This document shows, in pieces, positions 1 through 5,187 of a DNA stretch of 51,974 nucleotides. Location of the stretch: positions 1 to 51,974 of the IMG/VR virus record IMGVR_UViG_3300046411_000715. One strand, given 5' to 3'. Source of the DNA: a virus. The translations under genes were made by a program, and so were the position numbers. How positions within the stretch are numbered: the first letter of the stretch is position 1; the number at the start of each line of letters is the position of its first letter. Below the pieces are notes generated by a model that did not search any database, had not been told where the DNA came from, and saw only the letters and a program-made list of their open reading frames with translations.

Positions 1-1
1 G

Positions 2-136
2 AATAACGGTGTTTTAAAACCTCAAGAAATTGAAGAAATGGAGACAGAAATTAAAAATGCTCCCAGAAAAGTCGCTTATGAGACTTCTGTAAGAGAATTT
101 AAAAATTTCCTCTCGTTAATTAAATCTCGAAATTAA
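2..136 (+). CDS. C-terminal end of an upstream gene, possibly prohead protease gp21
   Basis: An open frame enters from the left edge and stops at a TAA (44 residues visible), 13 bases before gp22. The visible tail is charged and helical and has no diagnostic motif. In T4 and its relatives the gene directly before the scaffold gp22 is the prohead protease gp21, so position is the only reason for the suggestion. The 5' end is missing from the window. Confidence 0.45.
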   Translation, partial: NNGVLKPQEIEEMETEIKNAPRKVAYETSVREFKNFLSLIKSRN

Positions 137-149
137 TAGGGAGTCAATT

Positions 150-1244
150 ATGACAGATGAAATCAGAAATGATGAGGTCGAGACTTCTACTGATGAAGTA
201 GTTAACGAAATCGTGGAAGAAACTCTCGAAGAAGCGGAAGCAATGTCAAGTGTAAAGGCAAAAGGTAGTGCTAAGGACGCCAGTCCAGTAAGCGAACCTG
301 AGTCTATTGCATCTGTAGATAAAGCGGCCGATGCGGTAAAACCTAAGCAGGCACCTGCACCGAAAACAAAAGCAGGTATGATTAGTGCGATGACTGACAA
401 AATGTTGAAAATGTCTAAATCAGACATGGAAAGCATGTATGCTAGTTATCATAAAATGAAAAAGGAAGAAGTAGAAGAAATGGAAGGTGAAGCAATTGTT
501 GAATCACCAGAAGTTGACACTATGGGAGAACTTAATGCACTAGTCGAATCCGAAGCAACTCTAAGTGATGAGTTCAAGGAAAAAACTGCAGTAATATTTG
601 AAGCGGCAGTAAAATCTAAACTATCAGAAGAAATTGATAGATTAGAATCTCAATACAAAGAAGAGTTAGAAGAAGAATTGTCTTCAACTAAATCTGAAAT
701 GGTTGAGAAAGTCGATTCATACCTTAACTATGTAGTTGAAAATTGGATGAAGGAAAATGAACTTCAAGTCGAAAACGGTCTTAGAACTGAAATCGCCGAA
801 GGGTTTATGTCTAAGTTGAAAGATTTATTTAGTGAATCTTACATCGAAGTCCCTGAGTCTAAAGTTGACCTAGTTGACGAACTTGCTGAACAAGTAGAAG
901 AACTTGAGTCTAAACTCAATGAAACTACTCAGAAAGTTATCGACCAAAGTGGTGAGTTAGAAGAAATGAAGAAAGAGGAAATTATCAGAGAATCTTCTTC
1001 TGACCTTGCTGACACACAAGTTGAGAAGTTAAAAACTTTAGTAAACGACCTTGACTTTGAAGATGCAGAGAAATTTGCAGAAAAAGTTAAAACTGTTAAA
1101 GAAGCACACTTCTCTAACGAACAAAGTGGTAGTGACGAAATTATATCCGAAGAAACTGAAGGAGAAAGTGACGAGTTAATCGAAACTAGTTCTTCAATGG
1201 ATAGATACGTTTCTACTTTAAGAAAAACTCAATCTAAAAATTAA
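150..1244 (+). CDS. 22: Prohead core scaffolding protein gp22
   Basis: Predicted major scaffold of the prohead core, which shapes the capsid and is later degraded by the gp21 protease. The 364-residue product is very acidic, with long coiled-coil stretches in the middle and C-terminal half and almost no aromatic residues. It has a Pro/Ala/Lys linker near residues 70-85 followed by a Met/Ser/Lys helix, a pattern familiar from marine T4-like gp22. It contains several L-x-E or I-x-E tripeptides suitable for gp21 cleavage. A GGGAG ribosome site precedes the ATG. It lies directly before gp23, as in T4. The assignment is firm from context and composition, since gp22 sequences diverge quickly. Confidence 0.88.
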   Translation: MTDEIRNDEVETSTDEVVNEIVEETLEEAEAMSSVKAKGSAKDASPVSEPESIASVDKAADAVKPKQAPAPKTKAGMISAMTDKMLKMSKSDMESMYASYHKMKKEEVEEMEGEAIVESPEVDTMGELNALVESEATLSDEFKEKTAVIFEAAVKSKLSEEIDRLESQYKEELEEELSSTKSEMVEKVDSYLNYVVENWMKENELQVENGLRTEIAEGFMSKLKDLFSESYIEVPESKVDLVDELAEQVEELESKLNETTQKVIDQSGELEEMKKEEIIRESSSDLADTQVEKLKTLVNDLDFEDAEKFAEKVKTVKEAHFSNEQSGSDEIISEETEGESDELIETSSSMDRYVSTLRKTQSKN

Positions 1245-1269
1245 TTTAGATTAAACATAGGAAATAACA

Positions 1270-2574
1270 ATGGAAGTACAATCTTACGACCAATTGATTG
1301 AAAAATGGAAACCAGTATTAGACGAAGAGTCTGCTGGTGAAATTAAAGACAATCACAGACGTTCCGTAACTGCCGCACTTTTGGAAAACCAAGAGAAAGC
1401 AATTGCAGAGCAAAACGAGACTATGTTATTTGAGGCCGCACCTGCTAACAATACTTCAAGTGTGTCCAATTTTGACCCAGTCTTAATCTCATTAGTTAGA
1501 CGTGCTATGCCTAACTTAATCGCATACGATGTATGTGGTGTTCAACCAATGAATGGACCAACTGGTTTAATCTTTGCTATGAAGGCAAGATATCAAGGTG
1601 GTTCAACTTCTAACAGAGAAGCATTGTTCAACGAAGCAGAAACTAGATTCTCAGGTGATTCATCTGGAACTCATGATTCTGACAACGTTTCAGGTTACAA
1701 TGGTATTGACTCAGACAACGACAGATTAACATCTCTCGCCGCTTCTGGTATGCCTACTGTTGACGCCGAAGAACTTGGTGCATCTACTGGTAGTACCTTC
1801 AATGAAATGGGTTTCACAATTGAGAAATCAACTGTAACTGCTGTTTCAAGGGCGCTAAAAGCAGAATACACTTTAGAACTTGCTCAAGACCTTAAAGCAA
1901 TTCACGGTCTAGATGCTGAAACAGAACTTGCTAACATCTTATCTACTGAAATCTTAGCAGAAATCAATAGAGAAGTTATCAGAACTATTAACTCACAAGC
2001 AAAAGACGGTGCCCAACAAGCAAACGTTACTGTTAACGGTGTGTTTAACATGTCTTCTGATGCTGATGGACGTTGGAGTGCTGAGAAGTTCAAAGGTTTA
2101 GGTGTTCAAATAGACAGAGAATGTAATCAGATAGCGAAAGACTCAAGAAGAGGAAAAGGTAATATCCTAATCTGTTCTTCTGACGTTGCAACTGCATTAG
2201 CGGCCGCTGGAACTTTGGATTACTCTCCAGGTATATCTAACAACTTAAACGTTGACGATACTGGTAATACTTTTGCTGGTCTTCTTAACGGAAGAATCAA
2301 AGTATACATCGACCCATACGCAAACACTGACTACTGTACAGTAGGTTATAAAGGTACTAACCCTTATGATGCTGGTGTTTTCTACTGCCCATACGTACCA
2401 TTGCAAATGGTTAAAGCAGTTGGGGAAGATACTTTCCAACCTAGAATTGGTTTTAAAACAAGATACGGAATGGCGTCAAACCCATTTGTAGGTTCTACAC
2501 CTGCTAACGGTCTTGCTAGTGTTAAAACTAACTTCTACTACAGAATATTCAAGGTAACTAATATCTTAACATAA
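1270..2574 (+). CDS. 23: Major capsid protein gp23
   Basis: Hexamer-forming capsid subunit with the HK97 fold (434 aa). The N-terminus has the typical marine gp23 pattern: a KWKPVLD-like segment, an AGEIKD-like segment, then a V-T-A-x-L-L-E-N-Q helix. It contains candidate gp21 cleavage sites I-A-E (45-47) and L-F-E followed by Ala (53-55), where the T4 protein is trimmed after an I-x-E site. The Gly/Asn-rich middle and the C-terminal region with GFKTRYGMASNPF are highly characteristic of gp23. An AGGAAAT ribosome site precedes the ATG. A strong terminator follows 24 bases after the stop, as expected for an abundant late transcript. Confidence 0.97.
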   Translation: MEVQSYDQLIEKWKPVLDEESAGEIKDNHRRSVTAALLENQEKAIAEQNETMLFEAAPANNTSSVSNFDPVLISLVRRAMPNLIAYDVCGVQPMNGPTGLIFAMKARYQGGSTSNREALFNEAETRFSGDSSGTHDSDNVSGYNGIDSDNDRLTSLAASGMPTVDAEELGASTGSTFNEMGFTIEKSTVTAVSRALKAEYTLELAQDLKAIHGLDAETELANILSTEILAEINREVIRTINSQAKDGAQQANVTVNGVFNMSSDADGRWSAEKFKGLGVQIDRECNQIAKDSRRGKGNILICSSDVATALAAAGTLDYSPGISNNLNVDDTGNTFAGLLNGRIKVYIDPYANTDYCTVGYKGTNPYDAGVFYCPYVPLQMVKAVGEDTFQPRIGFKTRYGMASNPFVGSTPANGLASVKTNFYYRIFKVTNILT

Positions 2575-2597
2575 TCTGTAAAGGTTAAAGACCAAAA

Positions 2598-2623
2598 GGG
2601 GCACTCTTCGGGGTGCCCTTTTT
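2598..2623 (+). terminator. Intrinsic terminator after gp23
   Basis: An 8-bp stem (GGGCAC plus T-G and C-G pairs) is closed by a TTCG tetraloop and followed by five Ts. It lies just downstream of gp23 and would end the head-gene transcript. The reverse complement also carries a short T-rich tail, so it may act in both directions. Confidence 0.93.
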
Positions 2624-2629
2624 ATATAC

Positions 2630-2651
2630 AAAAAAGGAGTGTCACCACTCC
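2630..2651 (-). terminator. Intrinsic terminator of the minus-strand non-coding RNA
   Basis: On the minus strand GGAGTG, a GTGA loop and CACTCC form a perfect 6-bp stem followed by six Ts. It faces the gp23 terminator and marks the 3' end of the long minus-strand transcript that starts near 3135-3169. Confidence 0.88.
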
Positions 2652-3169
2652 TTCTTCGCCTCGTATTGGGTCAATTCTCATTACTACTCACTACCATCGA
2701 GATTTGGCGCCTTGCAATTCCATGCTCATCAAGGTGCAGATACTTCGTCTTTCGGGTAAATTCCCCAACCTCTTTCAAAGTTGTTCACATTCTTTTACGG
2801 CCGTCAAACTGTGATTCTACGTGATTAACTCATAGTCATTGTCTTACTTGCCTACCTTTTTGTATTCTCTAGATAATCAATCTATTGTTTCCATAGGGGT
2901 CACAAACCATGTATCTATACTCGCATCTACTTTCCCACGTTTTACCGCTTCGTCATTAATGAATTGGCCCTCGGCGCAAAACATTAACTTACATTGTTTA
3001 TTGAGTCGCAAAACTCTCACCAACTAGGTTCAGGTCACAAGTCGACCGTGTATGATAGGTCTCTTCTTCAAGAGGACTTTCACCTCAATTGACCCTGAAC
3101 TATTAACTCACACTACAAAGTTAACGTTATCGAGTGTTGTTATAATAACAAAACTAACAAGTTTTGTCA
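2630..3169 (-). ncRNA. Candidate large structured non-coding RNA (about 500-540 nt)
   Basis: A stretch of about 500 bases has a strong promoter pair at one end and a perfect intrinsic terminator at the other, with no convincing open frame on that strand. Its composition is more GC-balanced than its surroundings. A GTTCAG/GGTCA strand near 3107 can pair with TGACC/TGAAC near 3030 (one bulged G), enclosing small hairpins such as CTCTT-GAAG-AAGAG. The early start is predicted near 3135 and the late start at 3169. I do not recognise the family. Size and phage setting recall GOLLD and ROOL RNAs, but I see no diagnostic match. Function is unknown. Confidence 0.65.
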
Positions 3170-3170
3170 A
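3142..3170 (-). promoter_or_regulatory. Early sigma70-like promoter for the large non-coding RNA
   Basis: TTGACA (3170-3165), a 17-bp spacer and TATTAT (3147-3142) on the minus strand. The spacer has TTG at positions 5-7, as in most promoters of this type in the window. Confidence 0.85.
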
Positions 3171-3174
3171 CCAT

Positions 3175-3182
3175 TATTTATA
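3175..3182 (-). promoter_or_regulatory. T4-type late promoter for the large non-coding RNA
   Basis: A perfect TATAAATA on the minus strand just upstream of the early promoter, with a predicted start at 3169. The RNA would therefore be made both early and late. Confidence 0.6.
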
Positions 3183-3194
3183 AAATATTAAACT

Positions 3195-3202
3195 TATAAA
3201 TA
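3195..3202 (+). promoter_or_regulatory. T4-type late promoter upstream of the 50-aa membrane protein
   Basis: A perfect TATAAATA box with a predicted start near 3208, giving a leader of about 39 nt before the ATG at 3247. It is divergent from the late box at 3175-3182. Confidence 0.6.
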
Positions 3203-3213
3203 AATGTTACAGT

Positions 3214-3233
3214 TGTGACACACAATTGTCACA
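3214..3233 (+). repeat. Perfect inverted repeat in the leader of the 50-aa gene
   Basis: TGTGACA, six bases, TGTCACA. If transcription starts near 3208, this is a 7-bp hairpin in the mRNA leader. Otherwise it could be an operator. The half-sites resemble CRP half-sites, but the spacing is too long for the standard CRP box. Confidence 0.6.
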
Positions 3234-3246
3234 CAAATGACACAAT

Positions 3247-3399
3247 ATGAAAAAACTAGACAAATTGATGAAAAGTGGTAGATTAGATAAGATATGGTCT
3301 GGTATTGATACTGAGTTGAAACCATGGGAATGGCCCACTAGTATTTACATGATACCTTCATTATTTCTTTGTAGTATTGTACTACTGTCATTGATATAA
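3247..3399 (+). CDS. Small membrane protein, 50 aa, unknown function
   Basis: The product starts MKKLDKLMKSGRLDKIW, has a Pro/Trp-rich segment, and ends with one hydrophobic helix of about 20 residues, so it is probably a tail-anchored inner-membrane peptide. The upstream sequence has a late-type TATAAATA box and a hairpin but no clear Shine-Dalgarno site. A hairpin terminator follows immediately. I do not recognise the family. Being the only plus-strand gene in the non-coding island, it could be a late membrane effector, but no function can be assigned. Confidence 0.6.
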   Translation: MKKLDKLMKSGRLDKIWSGIDTELKPWEWPTSIYMIPSLFLCSIVLLSLI

Positions 3400-3404
3400 A
3401 GAAA

Positions 3405-3429
3405 AAGGGCAGATGTTAAGTCTGCCCTT
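3405..3429 (-). terminator. Terminator of the minus-strand bS21/DUF4278 operon
   Basis: A 9-bp perfect stem (AAGGGCAGA/TCTGCCCTT) with a 7-nt loop. On the minus strand it is followed by a T-rich tract. It could also stop plus-strand transcription of the 50-aa gene, less efficiently. Confidence 0.88.
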
Positions 3430-3447
3430 GTTCTAGATGCTTATCTC

Positions 3448-3570
3448 TTAAGCGGCAATTTTACCAGTAATCCCACGATAAGTGATTTCATCACTTTTTT
3501 TCGCTTTGGATTTCTTAGCATTGCTCTTTAGAGTTTTAGCATCATATTTGATACCTCTGTAACAATACAT
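3448..3570 (-). CDS. Tiny YRG-motif protein, DUF4278-like, 40 aa
   Basis: The 40-residue protein has two Y-R-G motifs, CYRGIKYD at the start and ITYRGITG near the end, joined by a Lys/Ser-rich linker. A paired YRG motif is what I know of DUF4278, a small domain of unknown function common in cyanobacteria and marine phages. The start is set by GGAGG eight bases before the ATG at 3570. An upstream in-frame ATG would place this ribosome site inside the gene. A terminator follows 19 bases after the stop. It has an unusually long leader (3571-3797) that can fold extensively. Confidence 0.72.
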   Translation of the reverse strand: MYCYRGIKYDAKTLKSNAKKSKAKKSDEITYRGITGKIAA

Positions 3571-3797
3571 AGTATTTCCTCCAGTTTTCATTTCGATTTC
3601 GTACATACGATATAAATCGTACACCCTTCTCCATGCGTTCCTTCGGTTAACTTTCGGTCTCGTTCAGCACTGGAATATATTGACCCAAAAGTGCTTACTT
3701 GCTTACCTTTCTTTATGAAAAAGAAAGAGGTTGTCAGGTTTTCCTACTTCCGTCTTAGTGGTCAATAACACTAAGATGAACGTGTATATTTCTATAC
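3571..3797 (-). promoter_or_regulatory. Long structured 5' leader of the DUF4278-like gene
   Basis: No gene is visible here. On the minus strand the region has several hairpins: GTATA/TATAC at the predicted late start, CTTAGTG/CACTAAG, AGCACT/AGTGCT, and TACGAT-TTAT-ATCGTA just before the ribosome site. It also carries a 17-mer (3694-3710) that recurs with one mismatch inside the large non-coding RNA (2843-2859). It may be a regulatory leader or a separate RNA. Confidence 0.5.
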
Positions 3798-3920
3798 ATT
3801 AGTATTTATATAAAATACAATCTCTACATTTAAGGGAAGATAGTCTACAATAGTTTCAATATCTTCCCTTATAGAGGTAATGTGACCTTTCTCATATTCA
3901 CACGGGTGTTCAGTAACCAA
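3792..3920 (-). CDS. Possible small ORF without ATG, about 42 aa
   Basis: A frame that reads like protein (acidic, with alternating hydrophobic residues and no repeats) runs from a TTG at 3920 to a TAG at 3792-3794. The in-frame stop further upstream leaves no ATG, so it would need TTG or another rare start, and there is no clear ribosome site. It sits between bS21 and the DUF4278-like gene. It may be a decayed or mis-started gene. The late promoter at 3803-3810 lies within its 3' end. Confidence 0.3.
   Translation of the reverse strand: MVTEHPCEYEKGHITSIREDIETIVDYLPLNVEIVFYINTNV
3803..3810 (-). promoter_or_regulatory. T4-type late promoter upstream of the DUF4278-like leader
   Basis: A perfect TATAAATA on the minus strand with a predicted start at 3797. 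It would give the small YRG gene a late transcript with a leader of about 227 nt. Confidence 0.5.
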
Positions 3921-3975
3921 CTCTATTCTGATTTCATTTTAGTCGAATAGTGACTATATGTTAGATAATTAAAGA

Positions 3976-4272
3976 CTATCTAATGCCTCTATTTCCCCTA
4001 AGGAAAGTATTCTTAAACTCTTCGTTTGCTCTTTTTTGTCTACGTATTGCTTTATCTTTTAGCAATCTACGTTTCTCTCTACGAGTGACAAAAAATTCTT
4101 TTTTCTTTAAGTCTTCAATAACACCAGCAGTTTTAACTTTCTTTTTAAATCTTCTGAGTGCTTGGTCGACATTGCCATCACGAACATATACAGTTAGACC
4201 AGTATCTTTTGGCCCATCGTATCTTCGTTTCTTCGGTCTCTGTGGACGTCTGTTATAGTTATTTTTTCTCAT
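3976..4272 (-). CDS. rpsU: Phage-encoded ribosomal protein bS21
   Basis: The core (about residues 25-85) matches bS21: L-T-V-Y-V-R-D, then QALRRFKKKVKTAGV, then KKKEFF and a run of basic helix with RREKRR. bS21 sits on the 30S platform near the anti-Shine-Dalgarno end of 16S rRNA and affects start-site choice. The product is 98 aa, longer than the usual 65-75, with a basic N-terminal extension rich in Asn/Arg/Pro. The -10 box ends only eight bases before the ATG, so the mRNA should have a leader of about 2 nt. No downstream Met could serve as a start. bS21 genes are known from marine phages, and their role is presumed to be steering host ribosomes. Confidence 0.9.
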   Translation of the reverse strand: MRKNNYNRRPQRPKKRRYDGPKDTGLTVYVRDGNVDQALRRFKKKVKTAGVIEDLKKKEFFVTRREKRRLLKDKAIRRQKRANEEFKNTFLRGNRGIR

Positions 4273-4280
4273 TGTTTAGT

Positions 4281-4309
4281 ATTATACTTAACTAAACAAA
4301 AAATGTCAA
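4281..4309 (-). promoter_or_regulatory. Early promoter of bS21
   Basis: TTGACA (4309-4304), 17 bp, TATAAT (4286-4281), minus strand. The predicted start is near 4274, two bases before the bS21 start codon. Confidence 0.88.
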
Positions 4310-4312
4310 GAA

Positions 4313-4585
4313 CTATTTTGTTGTGTATGGTCCATAAGTAGCAGATTTCTTTTTACTATATCTGATATCTGCCCAAACCCACTCTGAAGGAGTTACTTTG
4401 ACTTTTTCAAAAGTTCTGTATCTCTTATCAAACTTTTTGATAGGAGTAGCAAAACGTCTTGCTCTAGTCTCACCTTCTCTAATAAAAGCAACTAAGTAAC
4501 CTTTATCATCTACAATGTAAGTGTTATTAGGAGTTTCGTATTCACCCCAATCTGTAGTTTCTTTTAGAAATGTAAGATTATTCAT
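4313..4585 (-). CDS. Hypothetical 90-aa protein
   Basis: A soluble mixed alpha/beta product with a basic C-terminal half, many aromatic residues, and segments such as DKGYLVAFIREG and TPSEWVWADIRYSKKK. I do not recognise the family. Its promoter's -10 box ends six bases before the ATG, so the predicted transcript begins at the start codon itself (leaderless). It lies just upstream of bS21 on the same strand, and read-through would put both in one early operon. The lack of a ribosome site agrees with leaderless translation. Confidence 0.75.
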   Translation of the reverse strand: MNNLTFLKETTDWGEYETPNNTYIVDDKGYLVAFIREGETRARRFATPIKKFDKRYRTFEKVKVTPSEWVWADIRYSKKKSATYGPYTTK

Positions 4586-4591
4586 ATTGTT

Positions 4592-4620
4592 ATAATAACA
4601 AGTTCAACAAGAATTGTCAA
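4592..4620 (-). promoter_or_regulatory. Early promoter of the 90-aa gene
   Basis: TTGACA (4620-4615), a 17-bp spacer with TTG at positions 5-7, and TATTAT (4597-4592), minus strand. The +1 falls on the A of the start codon at 4585. Confidence 0.83.
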
Positions 4621-4643
4621 GTAAAATATTTTTTAAAAAATGG

Positions 4644-4672
4644 TTGACAATTGTTGCCGAACCTATTATAAT
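4644..4672 (+). promoter_or_regulatory. Early promoter of a small non-coding RNA
   Basis: TTGACA, a 17-bp spacer with TTG at positions 5-7, and TATAAT. The predicted start is near 4679. It is divergent from the 4592-4620 promoter. Confidence 0.88.
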
Positions 4673-4678
4673 ACTTGT

Positions 4679-4806
4679 ATTGAAAATAAGAAAGAGAGGT
4701 AAGATTCAGAATAAAATAACGGCGTAAAGTCAAAGGTCGACAGACGTTCACCCCCGGTGAGGTAGATTTTGAAGTGGTAGCACCCTTCCCTTGACCGGGG
4801 TTTTTT
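4679..4806 (+). ncRNA. Candidate small non-coding RNA of about 128 nt
   Basis: The stretch is bounded by a strong promoter and a strong terminator and holds no open frame with a usable start. It begins with an AGAGAGGTAAG element that looks like the ribosome-binding leader of several early genes of this phage (for example before 38098 and 38578), but no ATG follows. That leaves a leader-like RNA without a gene, or a regulatory RNA that mimics the leader. No known family recognised. Confidence 0.55.
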
Positions 4807-4807
4807 T
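4752..4807 (+). terminator. Terminator of the small RNA
   Basis: CCCCGGT (4752-4758) pairs with ACCGGGG (4794-4800), followed by seven Ts. The 35-nt loop is long for a simple terminator and may hold its own fold. The T-run overlaps the next late promoter. Confidence 0.75.
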
Positions 4808-4814
4808 ATAAATA
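4807..4814 (+). promoter_or_regulatory. T4-type late promoter placed on the tRNA start
   Basis: A perfect TATAAATA with five bases between it and the first base of tRNA-Asp. In T4 late promoters the box spans -13 to -6, so +1 coincides with tRNA nucleotide G1. Confidence 0.75.
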
Positions 4815-4819
4815 ACATT

Positions 4820-4893
4820 GGTCTCTTAGTTTAATGGTAGAACTTGTCTCTGTCTAAGACGAAGTAGGGGTTCGATTCCCCTAGAGACCGCCA
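4820..4893 (+). tRNA. tRNA-Asp (GTC)
   Basis: A full cloverleaf: acceptor GGTCTCT/AGAGACC, D stem GTTT/GAAC with loop AATGGTA, anticodon stem TGTCT/AGACG with loop CTGTCTA, a 4-nt variable region, T stem AGGGG/CCCCT with loop TTCGATT, discriminator G and an encoded CCA. Anticodon GTC with discriminator G fits aspartate. Oddities are a U at position 37, where a purine is usual, a G-T pair at the base of the D stem and a T-G pair at the top of the anticodon stem. It could read Asp codons during late translation. The late promoter upstream predicts a transcript that needs no 5' trimming. Confidence 0.9.
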
Positions 4894-5174
4894 GAAATCA
4901 CAAGTAGAGAAGAGTCGTAGTTGGTTGGTTGTTGTGAGACTCAGAAAAGATGTTCTAGTTGTTAAAGTCAATTAAGACGTGGCATATAGTAGTGAGACTA
5001 GAGTAAACATCGAACAATGATTGCAATGAAATTCTTACGTAGTTGGGTTGGGATTTGCAGTAAAACGATACTTGTTATGGTGGAAGGCCGAAACCACCTA
5101 GATAAAAAATAGAGTGTAAGAAATCGGGCAGTCCCCGAGACATTGAACTACTATACAATCAACTACACGATTCT
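4894..5174 (+). other. Non-coding, structured stretch between tRNA-Asp and iscU
   Basis: There is no gene in these 281 bases. The sequence is G/T-rich in its first half and has local hairpins: GAGTC with GACTC near 4917-4945, GGTGG/CCACC near 5080-5099 with a GGCC loop, and CGGG-CAGT-CCCG near 5128. It would be transcribed together with the tRNA from the late promoter. It could be a processed 3' tail or a further structured RNA. No known RNA family is recognised. Confidence 0.4.
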
Positions 5175-5182
5175 TATAAATA
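5175..5182 (+). promoter_or_regulatory. T4-type late promoter of iscU
   Basis: A perfect TATAAATA followed by a five-base spacer and then the iscU ATG at 5188, so the predicted +1 is the A of the start codon. Confidence 0.75.
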
Positions 5183-5187
5183 GTAGT

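Noticed and set aside
2630-3169. Similarity of GAGGTGAAAGTCCTC in the large RNA to the conserved GAGGAAAGTC of RNase P RNA
   Set aside because: Only this short piece matches. The other conserved RNase P segments were not found, and the piece forms its own hairpin.
3214-3233. Standard CRP binding site
   Set aside because: The TGTGA and TCACA cores are ten bases apart rather than six, so it was kept only as an inverted repeat or hairpin.
5143-5187. Longer IscU starting at 5143
   Set aside because: The extra 15 residues do not match the family, and a late promoter ending at 5182 would lie inside the coding part.
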